64,000 nucleotides of DNA from contig UQAX01000009.1 in the NCBI GenBank assembly GCA_900539145.1, positions 1 to 64,000 on the forward strand, given 5' to 3'. Both the position numbers and the translations under genes were made by a program. Of this stretch, positions 33,639-42,443 are shown in pieces (within the stretch, counting starts at the first letter, position 1; each line of letters begins with the position of its first letter). A model generated the notes under the pieces. That model worked only from the letters and a program-made list of their open reading frames with translations, made no database searches and was not told the origin of the DNA. The DNA is from an uncultured Blautia sp. GTDB lineage: Bacteria > Bacillota > Clostridia > Lachnospirales > Lachnospiraceae.

Positions 33639-34526
33639 ATGTATAATGAGAGAATTTTACAATATGAACATGAAACTATGGGAAAAGAAATAAGAGATTT
33701 GCTGTATAGGTATCAGGGAAACATTTGGCTTGACAGCGTGGGAAGGAGCTTTGATGACAGAGAAATTTACAGAATAATTGTGGGGAATAGAACAGCAGAA
33801 AAGAAAATTTTATTTACAGGAGCCATTCACGGAAGAGAATATATGACAGCAAAGCTTCTGGTAAAACAGACGGAGCATTTTCTTCAGTATATGTGCGAAG
33901 GGGGGAATGAGGATTTTGATGTGGCAGTACATGTAATTCCTATGGTCAATCCTGACGGAGCAGCGCTGTGTCATAGGGGCATAGAGGGAATTAGGAAAAA
34001 AGAATTAAAAGAAAAGCTTTTGAAAATAAAGGAAAAGGAAGATTTTGTTAGGTGGAAATCCAACGCAAGAGGCGTGGATTTAAACAGAAATTTTGATGCT
34101 TTTTGGAACGAATATTCCTGTGAAAAACAAAAACCTTCTGCGGAAAAATATAAAGGCGCATATCCGGAGTCAGAGGTGGAAACAAAAGCACTTACAAGGC
34201 TTACAAGAAAGGAAAAATTTCAGGCAACCATAAGCTATCATTCCTCAGGAGAGGTGATTTACTGGGATTTCGGACAGCAGGGAAAATTAAGGGAAGACAC
34301 CAAGAAGCTGGCAAAAGTGATAGGAGATACAACGGGATACGAGATAATAGACGGGTGGGATAAAATAGCACCGGCGGGATACAAGGACTGGGCGCTTCTG
34401 GAAATGAAAATTCCCAGTGTTACCATAGAAATCGGAAAAGGGGACTCCCCGCTTTCGGAAAACGAATTTCCTGAAATATGGGAGAAAAATAAAGATATCT
34501 GGAAGAATATTCTTCGTATTATGTAG
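33639..34526 (+). CDS. M14-family zinc carboxypeptidase-like protein
   Basis: A 295-residue metallopeptidase without a signal peptide. Zinc ligands H64 and E67 (AIHGREY), H201 (SYHSSGE), and the catalytic glutamate E264 (VTIEIGKG) are all visible, with the substrate-binding VDLNRNFDA. This subgroup includes gamma-D-glutamyl-meso-diaminopimelate peptidases (YqgT/MpaA-like) that act on cell-wall peptides; cytoplasmic murein peptide recycling is a reasonable inference. GAGGG precedes the ATG. Confidence 0.85.
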   Translation: MYNERILQYEHETMGKEIRDLLYRYQGNIWLDSVGRSFDDREIYRIIVGNRTAEKKILFTGAIHGREYMTAKLLVKQTEHFLQYMCEGGNEDFDVAVHVIPMVNPDGAALCHRGIEGIRKKELKEKLLKIKEKEDFVRWKSNARGVDLNRNFDAFWNEYSCEKQKPSAEKYKGAYPESEVETKALTRLTRKEKFQATISYHSSGEVIYWDFGQQGKLREDTKKLAKVIGDTTGYEIIDGWDKIAPAGYKDWALLEMKIPSVTIEIGKGDSPLSENEFPEIWEKNKDIWKNILRIM

Positions 34527-34532
34527 GAGAAT

Positions 34533-34554
34533 GAGGGTGCTTTCAAACACCCTC
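34533..34554. other. Hairpin after the M14 peptidase gene
   Basis: GAGGGTG (34533-34539) pairs with CACCCTC (34548-34554), 7 bp past the stop. It is followed by AAAAA, not T, so it is not a canonical terminator on either strand. Confidence 0.5.
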
Positions 34555-34703
34555 AAAAAGGGGAGGATAAAGTATTTCTACTTTTTCTTTTGTTGTCTGC
34601 AGGGAGGGATGCGTCTTTGTATCATCTCCCTGTGGACTATTTGTAGTATAGACAGAAATTGAAAAGTTATACAAAAATAAAAAGAAAATAAAAAAAATTT
34701 CAC

Positions 34704-34732
34704 TTTACTCTCTCGCAGGTTTCTTATATACT
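34704..34732 (+). promoter_or_regulatory. Probable promoter of the CNNM gene
   Basis: TTTACT (34704-34709), 17-bp spacer, TATACT (34727-34732). The -35 is weak. It would start RNA near 34739, giving a leader of about 170 nt. The 34555-34703 stretch before it holds no gene that I can recognise. Confidence 0.45.
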
Positions 34733-34738
34733 GTATCC

Positions 34739-34909
34739 TAAATAAATTATAAGAGAAGGGAGTAAGACACTGCACAATGGATGAAGATGACTGTACCAAT
34801 AAGGAAAATCCTTCTGTACATCTGATGTTGCGCTGGATAGGCGTAAGCCTGTATTTGCGGGAATGAGAAAAAAGCAATCAGATATCAGATTATTTAAGGA
34901 GGAAAGAAA
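34739..34909 (+). promoter_or_regulatory. Structured 5' leader of the CNNM gene, unidentified
   Basis: No ORF is convincing here. Visible structure: TGTAC (34792-34796) with GTACA (34816-34820) enclosing AAGGA-AAA-TCCTT (34801-34813); AGGC-GTAA-GCCT (34839-34850), a GNRA-type tetraloop hairpin; and TCTGAT (34821-34826), which can pair with either of two ATCAGA copies (34877-34882 and 34884-34889) just before the AAGGAGG ribosome site. The alternating complement next to the ribosome site suggests cis-regulation. I could not match it to M-box, yybP-ykoY or NiCo consensus. Confidence 0.4.
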
Positions 34910-36241
34910 TTGGGAAGTACAATTATTTTTATGATTTTATTACAGGTAGTATTGATTTTATTAAATGCGGTTTTTGCATGTGCGGAAATTGCAGTGATTT
35001 CCATGAACGATAATAAAATGGAAAAGATGGCGGAAGAAGGAAATAAAAGGGCGAAGCGGCTTGTAAAGCTTACAAGTCAGCCGGCACGTTTTCTGGCAAC
35101 TATTCAGGTGGCAATTACCTTGTCCGGTTTTCTGGGCAGTGCTTTTGCAGCAGAGAACTTTTCCGATGTGCTGGTAAAAGGTATTCAAGGACTGGGAATT
35201 GCTATTCCGGTTCAGGTTTTAGAGTCTGTTTCCGTTATTTTAATTACCATTGTGTTGTCTTATTTCACACTTGTATTTGGAGAACTTGTTCCAAAGCAGA
35301 TTGCCATGCGAAAAGCAGAGCCCTTTGCTCTTGGAATTTCAGCTTTGATTGACGGAATTTCAAAGATTTTTTCACCTCTGGTGAGCTTTTTGACATTTTC
35401 CACAAACTCTGTTTTAAAGCTTTTAGGCATTGATACAGACAAAGAGGAGGAACAGGTCAGCGAAGAGGAAATTCGCATGATGGTTGATGTGGGAACGGAA
35501 AAGGGCACCATTGACTGTGAAGAAAGAGAATTTATACAAAATGTATTTGAATTTGATGATTTATCCGCAGAGGAGATTGTGACACACAGAACCGACGTGG
35601 TGATGCTGGATATGGAAGATGACATGGAAACGTGGAGAGAAACCATTTACCATACCAGATATACCATGTATCCTATCTGTGAAGAAACAGCGGACAAAAT
35701 TATCGGTGTGTTAAATGCAAAAGAATACTTCCGTCTGGAAGATAAAAGCCGCAGCGTTGTTATGGAGCATGCAGTAAGCCAACCATATTTTGTGCCGGAT
35801 ACGGTAAAAGCGGACGTGCTGTTCCGAAATATGAAAAAGAAAAAATGCTCTATGGCAATCGTACTGGATGAATATGGTGGAATGACGGGAATTGTAACCT
35901 TAAATGACTTAATCGAACAGCTGGTAGGGGAACTGGAAGAGGATACCTTTCCCGAGCTCGAGCCTTTGGAAAACGGGGCATGGAAGGTGAGAGGAACGGC
36001 ATTGCTGGAGGAAATGTCTGAAATGCTGGCAATCCCACTTCCAAGTGAGGAATATGATACCTTTAACGGTCTTGTATTTCATGCGTTGGGGAGTATTCCG
36101 CAGGATGGTACAGAGCTGTCTTTAGAAATTGACCGATTATGTATCACAGATATGAAAATTCACAATCATAAAGTTGAGAGTGCAGTTGTCACTATAAAAG
36201 AGACCTCTGACACGGAACAATCCGAAGAGGAAAGAAAGTAA
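34910..36241 (+). CDS. CNNM/CorC-type membrane transporter (hemolysin family)
   Basis: A 443-residue protein: CNNM transmembrane domain (about 1-190, starting IIFMILLQVVLILLNAVFA), a CBS pair (about 205-335), and a C-terminal CorC_HlyC domain (about 350-430). LVPKQIAMRKAEPFA and VLDEYGGMTGIVTLNDLIEQLVGE are family signatures. Homologues (YhdP/MpfA, CorC) export Mg2+ or Co2+; the hemolysin label is historical. It starts with TTG at 34910, 6 nt after AAGGAGG (34897-34903). The structured leader suggests metal or other feedback control, as an inference. Confidence 0.88.
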   Translation: MGSTIIFMILLQVVLILLNAVFACAEIAVISMNDNKMEKMAEEGNKRAKRLVKLTSQPARFLATIQVAITLSGFLGSAFAAENFSDVLVKGIQGLGIAIPVQVLESVSVILITIVLSYFTLVFGELVPKQIAMRKAEPFALGISALIDGISKIFSPLVSFLTFSTNSVLKLLGIDTDKEEEQVSEEEIRMMVDVGTEKGTIDCEEREFIQNVFEFDDLSAEEIVTHRTDVVMLDMEDDMETWRETIYHTRYTMYPICEETADKIIGVLNAKEYFRLEDKSRSVVMEHAVSQPYFVPDTVKADVLFRNMKKKKCSMAIVLDEYGGMTGIVTLNDLIEQLVGELEEDTFPELEPLENGAWKVRGTALLEEMSEMLAIPLPSEEYDTFNGLVFHALGSIPQDGTELSLEIDRLCITDMKIHNHKVESAVVTIKETSDTEQSEEERK

Positions 36242-36244
36242 GGA

Positions 36245-36273
36245 TTGAAAAAAAGCTGATTTTCGTATATACT
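36245..36273 (+). promoter_or_regulatory. Promoter of the SEC-C protein gene
   Basis: TTGAAA (36245-36250), 17-bp spacer, TATACT (36268-36273), immediately after the CNNM stop. Confidence 0.65.
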
Positions 36274-36331
36274 GTATCTGTTGAACCAAATGGTGAAATA
36301 TGAAAATAAAAACAAAAGGCAGGTAAGATAC

Positions 36332-36835
36332 ATGGCATTATTACAGGAATGGAGAGATATGGCATACTCTCAGCAGGCTGATAGAGCACAGCTGCAGAAA
36401 TTCTGGACAGAGTACTTTTTAATTGAAAAGGGAATTTACGAAAAACTTCTCAGCAATCCAAATGAAGTTGTAAAAGGTACAGTAAAAGAACTGGCAGAAA
36501 AATTCGATGTAGAATTGATGTCTATGGTAGGTTTCCTTGACGGTATTAACGACAGCTTGAAAATTCAGAACCCAATCGAAGAAATGGATGAAAATACAGA
36601 GGTAAATTTAGGATATGATTTAGAAACTCTGTATAAAAACATGGTAGACGCAAAAGCAGACTGGTTATACGAGCTTCCACAGTGGAACAGCATTTTCTCA
36701 GAAGAAAAGAGAAAAGAACTGTACTTAGAGCAGAAAAAATCCGGTACTGTTGTAAAAGGTCCTAAAATCGGACGTAACGACCCATGTCCATGCGGAAGCG
36801 GTAAGAAATATAAACATTGCTGCGGAAGAAAATAA
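36332..36835 (+). CDS. SEC-C zinc-motif protein
   Basis: A 167-residue soluble protein. The helical N-terminal 145 residues are unassigned; the C-terminus is a SEC-C motif, [20 protein letters not shown], the C-x-C-x8-CC zinc-binding tail also found on SecA. The ATG at 36332 is preferred over in-frame upstream codons because AGGCAGG lies before it and the promoter start falls near 36280. Function unknown; such proteins may contact ribosomes or SecB-like partners. Confidence 0.85.
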   Translation: MALLQEWRDMAYSQQADRAQLQKFWTEYFLIEKGIYEKLLSNPNEVVKGTVKELAEKFDVELMSMVGFLDGINDSLKIQNPIEEMDENTEVNLGYDLETLYKNMVDAKADWLYELPQWNSIFSEEKRKELYLEQKKSGTVVKGPKIGRNDPCPCGSGKKYKHCCGRK

Positions 36836-36849
36836 ATAAGTGATAAAGA

Positions 36850-36907
36850 AACAGAATTTTTTATCAGATACAGGGCAGGCTGTTTGGTAAAAGGTTCTGT
36901 TTTTTTA
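36850..36907 (+). terminator. Terminator after the SEC-C gene
   Basis: AACAGAA (36850-36856) pairs with TTCTGTT (36895-36901) around an internally structured loop (CAG...CTG), followed by T's to 36906. Confidence 0.6.
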
Positions 36908-36920
36908 TACGATATAGGCT

Positions 36921-36949
36921 CAGCTACTTCATTTGCAAATGAAATGCTG
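36921..36949. repeat. Palindrome upstream of the YdcF gene
   Basis: TTCATTTGCAAATGAA (36928-36943) is a perfect 16-bp palindrome with no loop, flanked by CAGC/GCTG (36921-36924, 36946-36949). A candidate dimeric-regulator operator or cruciform; no associated regulator gene is adjacent. Confidence 0.6.
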
Positions 36950-37018
36950 AACTTCTATCAATAACAAAAGATTTCTTGTGTAAAATATTATGATAGTTGT
37001 ATTATTGTAGGAGTAAAA

Positions 37019-37771
37019 ATGGCAGGGATTTGTTTTCTTTTAGGATTTGTCAGTGTGTTGTATTTTCTGGGGATTTGGAGGATGACGGGATTATCTTCTA
37101 AGTTTCCGCTGGTATGGCTGTTGTTTGGCAGCGGATTTTTTCTGGCAGGAAGCTGTATTTATTTTGAAATAGAAATTCCGGTATGGTTAAGTGTTTTAAC
37201 AGGGATTTTTGTAGGGGGATTTTTGCTGTTATTGGCGTTTACGGAGTATTTGATTATCAGCGCCATGAGACAAGAAGAAGTGAAAAATCTGGATTATATT
37301 GTGGTGTTGGGAGCGCAGGTAAACGGAAGGATACCCAGCAAATCTTTGCAGTATCGCATTGACAGAGCAGAGAAATATTTACGTGAAAATGAAAAGACGA
37401 AGACTGTTCTTTCAGGCGGAAAAGGGGAGGACGAGGAGATTTCGGAAGCCCAATGTATGGCAGAAGAGCTTGAAAGAAAAGGTGTTGCATCCGGTCGTAT
37501 GCTTTTAGAAGCCAAATCCAGAAACACAGAGCAGAATATTGCGTTTACCGTGCCAATTATTCAGCAGGACAGTAAAAAGGTTTTAAAGGAGTTGAAAATC
37601 GGAATTGTTACCAATGGATTTCATGTCTATCGGGGCAGCAGGATTGCTCAAAAGAAAATGCAGTGCAAGGTTTATGGAAGTTCAGCAAAGAACTCTCGAT
37701 TTTTACAGGCAAATTACTTGCTGCGGGAATTTTTTGGTGTAATGAAGGACAGACTGGTGGGAAATTTGTAG
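37019..37771 (+). CDS. YdcF/SanA-like DUF218 membrane protein
   Basis: A 250-residue protein with three N-terminal transmembrane helices (about 2-18, 29-50, 55-78) and a DUF218 domain (about 92-235). LDYIVVLGAQVNGRIPSKSL, LSGGKGEDEEISEAQCMAEEL and LEAKSRNTEQN are the family hallmarks. SanA/YdcF relatives affect envelope permeability and vancomycin sensitivity; the enzymatic activity is not established. GGAG precedes the ATG. Confidence 0.87.
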   Translation: MAGICFLLGFVSVLYFLGIWRMTGLSSKFPLVWLLFGSGFFLAGSCIYFEIEIPVWLSVLTGIFVGGFLLLLAFTEYLIISAMRQEEVKNLDYIVVLGAQVNGRIPSKSLQYRIDRAEKYLRENEKTKTVLSGGKGEDEEISEAQCMAEELERKGVASGRMLLEAKSRNTEQNIAFTVPIIQQDSKKVLKELKIGIVTNGFHVYRGSRIAQKKMQCKVYGSSAKNSRFLQANYLLREFFGVMKDRLVGNL

Positions 37772-37780
37772 AAAAAGAGG

Positions 37781-37808
37781 TTGACAAATAAAAGATATAG
37801 GATATATT
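37781..37808 (+). promoter_or_regulatory. Promoter of the T-box-thrS unit
   Basis: TTGACA (37781-37786), 16-bp spacer, TATATT (37803-37808), 10 bp past the YdcF gene stop. Confidence 0.8.
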
Positions 37809-37814
37809 ATGTGG

Positions 37815-38073
37815 ATAGAAAGAGAACACGTTGACGAGACGAGTAAAATGTGAAAGGTCACAGAGAGGAGTGTGTATGCTGAAAGCACTCTGTCACGGAA
37901 GCATTTGAAAACTACCTCTGAGTGGCCCTAATCCGGTCCGGTAATTCCGTTATCATTAAATGAAGTGGTTAGTAAAGCATTCGCTTTTAACAAAAAGGGT
38001 GGAACCGCGGATAATTGTGAGAATAATCCGTCCCTTGCAGTCAGAAACAGGCAGCAGGGGACGGAGTTTTTTT
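37815..38073 (+). promoter_or_regulatory. T-box leader (tRNA-Thr sensing)
   Basis: A complete T-box. The invariant AGGGTGGAACCGCG is at 37996-38009; AGTA of stem I is at 37842-37845; the specifier region GAAAACTACC (37906-37916) offers ACT/ACC, both threonine codons. The terminator stem CCGTCCCTTG (38028-38037) with CAGGGGACGG (38055-38064) is followed by seven T (38067-38073). Uncharged tRNA-Thr should stabilise the antiterminator and permit thrS transcription. Confidence 0.95.
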
Positions 38074-38119
38074 ATATTTATCACTCCTTTCCTGCAAAAA
38101 GAAAGAGAGGAGAATGAAA

Positions 38120-40096
38120 ATGATTGTTACATTAAAAGATGGTTCAAAAAAAGAGTACGCTGAAAGCAAGTCTGTATATGAAATTGCGCTGGATATCAGC
38201 GAAGGTCTTGCAAGAGCAGCCTGTGCAGGTGAAGTAAACGGAGAAGTAGTAGATTTAAGAACACAGGTGTCAGAAGATTGTGAATTAAACATTTTAACAG
38301 CAAATGATGAAAAAGGTCTGGCAGCGCTTCGTCATACAGCATCTCATGTATTGGCTGAGGCTGTGAAAAATTTATATCCGGAAGCAAAGCTGGCAATCGG
38401 ACCTTCTATTGACACAGGATTTTATTATGACTTTGACCATGAGTCTTTCAGCCGTGAGGAATTAGATGCACTGGAAAAAGAAATGAAGAAAATCATCAAA
38501 AAAGGTGCAAAGATTGAGCGTTATACAATGCCAAGAGAAGAAGCCATCAAATTCATGGAAGAAAAAGGCGAGAATTATAAGGTAGAGCTGATTAAAGATT
38601 TACCGGAAGGAGAAGAAATTTCCTTCTATTCTCAGGGAGATTTTGTAGACTTATGTGCAGGACCTCACTTAATGAGTACAAAGGGCGTAAAAGCATTTAA
38701 GCTGATTTCTTCTTCAGGTGCTTATTGGAGAGGCGATGAAAAGAACAAAATGCTTTCCCGTATTTACGGTACAGCCTTTGGCAAAAAAGATGAATTAAAC
38801 GAATATTTAGAGCAGTTAGAAGAAGCGAAAAAGAGAGACCACAATAAATTAGGTCGTGAAATGGGCTTATTCACAACTGTTGATGTTATCGGACAGGGAC
38901 TTCCGCTTTTAATGCCAAAAGGCGTGATTATGCTGAAAGAGCTTCAGAGATGGATTGAAGATTTGGAAGATAATGAATGGGGCTATGTTCGTACAAAAAC
39001 ACCGTTAATGGCAAAAAGTGATTTGTATAAAATTTCAGGTCACTGGGATCATTATAAAGAAGGTATGTTTGTACTGGGCGATGAGGAAACGGACAAAGAA
39101 GTATTTGCTCTGCGTCCAATGACTTGCCCATTCCAGTATTATGTGTATAAAGCAAATCAGCATTCTTACAGAGAACTGCCTATCCGTTACGGTGAGACTT
39201 CTACATTGTTCAGAAACGAAGACTCCGGTGAAATGCACGGTCTGACAAGAGTTCGTCAGTTTACTATTTCAGAAGGCCATTTAGTTGTAAGACCGGATCA
39301 GATGGTAGAAGAATTTAAAGGCTGTCTAGCACTGGCAAAACATTGTCTGGAAACATTAGGCGTAGCAGAGGATGTTACTTACCATTTATCAAAATGGGAT
39401 CCGGAAAACAAAGAAAAATATATCGGTGAACAGGAGGTTTGGGAAGAAACAGAAGGTCATATCAGAAATATTCTGACAGAGCTTGGTGTTCCTTTTGTGG
39501 AAGATGTGGGAGAAGCTGCTTTCTACGGACCAAAAGTAGATATCAACGCAAAGAACGTATATGGAAAAGAAGATACCATGATTACCATTCAGTGGGATGC
39601 GCTTTTGGCAGAGCAGTTTGATATGTATTACATTGATGAAAACGGAGATAAGAAACGTCCGTATATTATTCACAGAACTTCTATGGGATGCTATGAAAGA
39701 ACACTGGCATGGCTGATTGAGAAATATGCCGGATTATTCCCAACATGGCTGTGTCCGGAACAGGTTCGTGTACTTCCTATTTCTGAGAAATACGGAGATT
39801 ATGCAAATGAAGTTCAGAAACAGTTAAAAGCTAACGGAATTCGTTCCAGCGTGGATAATCGTTCTGAAAAAATCGGTTATAAAATTAGAGAAGCACGTCT
39901 TGAAAAAGTTCCTTATATGCTGGTTGTGGGAGCAAAAGAGGAAGAGGATAAAGTTGTTTCTGTAAGAAGCCGTTATTTAGGGGATGAAGGACAGAAACCA
40001 TTATCTGAATTTATTGATGCAATCTGCAAGGAAATCCGTACAAAGGAAATCCGTAAAATCGAAGTAGATGCTCAGGGGAACAGAATTGAAAAATAG
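38120..40096 (+). CDS. thrS: Threonyl-tRNA synthetase
   Basis: A 658-residue class II synthetase: TGS domain (about 1-60), editing/SAD domain with HTASHVLAEAV and YYDFDHESFS, catalytic core with MTCPFQYYVYK, and an anticodon-binding C-terminus (VRVLPISEKYGDYANEV). Motif 2 is FRNEDSGEMHGLTRVRQF followed by TISEGHLVV, a variant of the common FTQDDAHIF found in many Clostridia. The in-frame ATG at 38114 is 1 nt from AGGAG; the ATG at 38120 has proper spacing. Controlled by the T-box directly upstream. Confidence 0.97.
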   Translation: MIVTLKDGSKKEYAESKSVYEIALDISEGLARAACAGEVNGEVVDLRTQVSEDCELNILTANDEKGLAALRHTASHVLAEAVKNLYPEAKLAIGPSIDTGFYYDFDHESFSREELDALEKEMKKIIKKGAKIERYTMPREEAIKFMEEKGENYKVELIKDLPEGEEISFYSQGDFVDLCAGPHLMSTKGVKAFKLISSSGAYWRGDEKNKMLSRIYGTAFGKKDELNEYLEQLEEAKKRDHNKLGREMGLFTTVDVIGQGLPLLMPKGVIMLKELQRWIEDLEDNEWGYVRTKTPLMAKSDLYKISGHWDHYKEGMFVLGDEETDKEVFALRPMTCPFQYYVYKANQHSYRELPIRYGETSTLFRNEDSGEMHGLTRVRQFTISEGHLVVRPDQMVEEFKGCLALAKHCLETLGVAEDVTYHLSKWDPENKEKYIGEQEVWEETEGHIRNILTELGVPFVEDVGEAAFYGPKVDINAKNVYGKEDTMITIQWDALLAEQFDMYYIDENGDKKRPYIIHRTSMGCYERTLAWLIEKYAGLFPTWLCPEQVRVLPISEKYGDYANEVQKQLKANGIRSSVDNRSEKIGYKIREARLEKVPYMLVVGAKEEEDKVVSVRSRYLGDEGQKPLSEFIDAICKEIRTKEIRKIEVDAQGNRIEK

Positions 40097-40159
40097 AGTA
40101 TAGAATTGCAGAAAAGGAAAATACTATCACTGATAAATTAAAATTCAGGAGGTAGTAAG

Positions 40160-40477
40160 ATGCCATTATTAAATTGTACTGTTAAGAACTGTTTGTATAA
40201 CAAAGATGAGTATTGTGCAAAAGGCGATATTCTGGTAGACGGAAGAACTGCAAAGATGTCCGAGGGCACATCCTGTAAAAGCTTTGTGGAAAAAAGAGAA
40301 AGCGCAAGCAATAGCTGTGGATGCGGTAGTGCAACTCCTCATATTCAGGTAGAGTGCAAGGCTTGTGAATGTACTTTTAACAAAGATGAAAGATGCGACG
40401 CAGAAGAAATCACCATCGCAGGAAGAAATGCGTGCAAATGTTCAGAAACAGAATGTGGAAGCTTCTGTGCAAAATAA
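40160..40477 (+). CDS. Cysteine-rich DUF1540 protein with two repeats
   Basis: A 105-residue protein with two DUF1540 modules (about 1-44 and 63-105), each with a C-x-V/A-x-x-C-x-(Y/F)NKDE-x-C pattern, and a Gly/Ser/Cys linker (NSCGCGSA). The cysteine spacing suggests metal binding, as in short clostridial DUF1540 proteins; function unknown. AGGAGG is 7 nt before the ATG. A strong terminator follows, so it is probably monocistronic or the tail of the thrS transcript. Confidence 0.88.
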   Translation: MPLLNCTVKNCLYNKDEYCAKGDILVDGRTAKMSEGTSCKSFVEKRESASNSCGCGSATPHIQVECKACECTFNKDERCDAEEITIAGRNACKCSETECGSFCAK

Positions 40478-40501
40478 ACAGTAGAATAGCTTTAAAAAGA
40501 C

Positions 40502-40537
40502 AGCCGGTATGGAGAAAAATCTATACCGGCTTTTTTT
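40502..40537 (+). terminator. Intrinsic terminator after the DUF1540 gene
   Basis: AGCCGGTAT (40502-40510) pairs perfectly with ATACCGGCT (40523-40531), followed by T's to 40537. Confidence 0.92.
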
Positions 40538-40551
40538 CGCCAACAAATACT

Positions 40552-40580
40552 TTGCAAATTTCGAAAAAGTATGTTATGCT
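40552..40580 (+). promoter_or_regulatory. Promoter of rho
   Basis: TTGCAA (40552-40557), 17-bp spacer, TATGCT (40575-40580). It leaves a leader of about 110 nt before the ATG at 40700, which could host Rho autoregulation, though no specific element was recognised. Confidence 0.65.
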
Positions 40581-40699
40581 AATAACGTATCAGTACGGAT
40601 TTTGAAAATTTCAAGATTTAAAATCAGGTCAATTCAGACAAAATATTTCCAAATAACTAATAATTGAAGAAAAGGTATAAGTTCGGAAAGGAATATAGA

Positions 40700-42055
40700 A
40701 TGAGAGAAAAATATGAGTCCCTGTCACTTGGAGCATTAAAGGAAGTGGCAAAAGCCAGAGGCTTAAAAGGAATTTCCACATTGAAAAAAAGTGAGCTGGT
40801 AGAGCGTATGGTAGAAGAAGACCAGAAAGAGAAAAGTATGGAAAATAAAACAGTTGAAACAAAGAGCGCAGAAAATAAAACGGAAGAAGCAAAAAGCTCC
40901 AGAGCGCCGATGGAGCAGTCTGAATTAGACAGCGGTATTACGGTAAAGGGAATTTTAGAGGTATTGCCTGACGGTTACGGATTTATCCGAAGCGATAATT
41001 ATCTGCCGGGAGAAAATGATGTGTATGTGTCACCGTCTCAAATTCGCCGTTTTAATTTGAAAACAGGAGATATTTTAAAAGGAAATACAAGAGTAAAAAG
41101 TCAGAATGAGAAATTTTCAGCGCTTTTATATGTTACACATATTAACGACATCAAAGCCAATGAAATACATCGTATGAACTTTGAAGATATGACTCCGATT
41201 TTCCCAAATGAGCGTCTGCATTTGGAACGTCCGGGCGGAAGTATGGCTATGCGTATTACGGATTTGGTGAGCCCTATCGGAAAAGGACAGAGGGGAATGA
41301 TTGTATCTCCTCCAAAAGCAGGTAAGACAACACTTTTAAAGGATGCGGCGAAGTCCATTTTAAAGAATAATCCGGAAATGCACCTGATTATCCTGTTAAT
41401 CGATGAACGTCCGGAGGAAGTTACCGATATCAAAGAAGCAATTAAGGGCAAAAATGTAGAGATTATTTATTCTACATTTGATGAGCTTCCGGAGCACCAT
41501 AAACGTGTGTCTGAGATGACCATTGAAAGGGCAAAACGTTTGGTAGAACATAAAAAAGATGTTACGATTTTCATAGACAGTATTACCAGACTGGCAAGAG
41601 CCTACAACCTGACAGTGCCGCCAAGCGGACGTACTTTGTCCGGTGGTCTTGATCCGGCAGCGCTTCACATGCCAAAGAGATTTTTCGGTGCGGCAAGAAA
41701 TATGAGAGAGGGCGGAAGCCTTACTATTTTGGCAACAGCGCTTGTAGATACAGGCAGCAAGATGGATGATGTGGTATACGAAGAATTTAAAGGAACGGGC
41801 AACATGGAGCTGGTTCTTGACAGAAAGCTTCAGGAAAAGAGAGTTTTTCCCGCTATTGATATTGCCAAATCAGGGACAAGGCGTGAAGACCTGCTTTTAA
41901 CTGCTGAGGAACAGGAAGCAGTGGACATTATGCGTAAGGCATTAAACGGCATGAAGAGCGAAGAAGCCACAGAAAACATCTTAAATATGTTTGCCAGAAC
42001 AAAAGATAATGCGGAATTTGTTCAGACAATCAAAAAACAACGAATTCTTTCATAA
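40700..42055 (+). CDS. rho: Transcription termination factor Rho
   Basis: A 451-residue hexameric RNA helicase. Rho_N ([21 protein letters not shown]), then a Lys/Glu/Asn-rich low-complexity insert (about 40-75) often seen in clostridial Rho, the cold-shock RNA-binding domain ([28 protein letters not shown]), and the ATPase with Walker [15 protein letters not shown] and Walker [17 protein letters not shown] 40700 follows AAAGGA by 7 nt. Intact. Confidence 0.97.
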   Translation: MREKYESLSLGALKEVAKARGLKGISTLKKSELVERMVEEDQKEKSMENKTVETKSAENKTEEAKSSRAPMEQSELDSGITVKGILEVLPDGYGFIRSDNYLPGENDVYVSPSQIRRFNLKTGDILKGNTRVKSQNEKFSALLYVTHINDIKANEIHRMNFEDMTPIFPNERLHLERPGGSMAMRITDLVSPIGKGQRGMIVSPPKAGKTTLLKDAAKSILKNNPEMHLIILLIDERPEEVTDIKEAIKGKNVEIIYSTFDELPEHHKRVSEMTIERAKRLVEHKKDVTIFIDSITRLARAYNLTVPPSGRTLSGGLDPAALHMPKRFFGAARNMREGGSLTILATALVDTGSKMDDVVYEEFKGTGNMELVLDRKLQEKRVFPAIDIAKSGTRREDLLLTAEEQEAVDIMRKALNGMKSEEATENILNMFARTKDNAEFVQTIKKQRILS

Positions 42056-42081
42056 AGAATAAAGGATTTCGGGAATAACAC

Positions 42082-42110
42082 TTGCAATTATTATGAGAAT
42101 ATGATATACT
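42082..42110 (+). promoter_or_regulatory. Promoter of rpmE
   Basis: TTGCAA (42082-42087), 17-bp spacer, TATACT (42105-42110), 27 bp after the rho stop. Confidence 0.7.
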
Positions 42111-42181
42111 GCAAAAGCTGTTTGAATTTGAAAACGCAATAAAACAATATAAATAATAAAAATATATAAGAGGTGAATAAA

Positions 42182-42385
42182 ATGAGAGAAGGAATCCATC
42201 CAAATTATCAGGAATGTACAGTAACATGCAACTGTGGAAATACATTTAAGACAGGTTCTACAAAGTCTGAGCTCCGCGTGGAAGTTTGCTCTAAATGTCA
42301 TCCTTTCTATACAGGACAGCAGAAAGCTGCACAGGCTCGTGGACGTATTGATAAATTTAATAAGAAATACGGCATGAATAAATAA
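42182..42385 (+). CDS. rpmE: 50S ribosomal protein L31 (zinc form)
   Basis: A 67-residue L31, starting [10 protein letters not shown] and containing [13 protein letters not shown] and [11 protein letters not shown], the cysteines of the zinc-binding (type A) form. AGAGGTG precedes ATG 42182; the in-frame GTG 9 nt earlier lies in that site. The rho-rpmE-DUF1385-prmC-prfA order is a common Clostridia block. Confidence 0.97.
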   Translation: MREGIHPNYQECTVTCNCGNTFKTGSTKSELRVEVCSKCHPFYTGQQKAAQARGRIDKFNKKYGMNK

Positions 42386-42394
42386 GAGGTAGGA

Positions 42395-42422
42395 GAGGCT
42401 GAGGTTTTACAACTTCAGCCTC
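42395..42422 (+). terminator. Hairpin after rpmE
   Basis: GAGGCTGA (42395-42402) pairs with TCAGCCTC (42415-42422); only a weak T tract (TTATTGTGTTT) follows, so termination may be partial, allowing read-through to the next genes. Confidence 0.6.
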
Positions 42423-42443
42423 TTATTGTGTTTGGAGGAAAAC

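Noticed and set aside
34739..34909. CNNM leader as a known M-box or yybP-ykoY riboswitch
   Set aside because: The invariant blocks of those classes are not present; only a loose GGGAGTA resemblance was seen.
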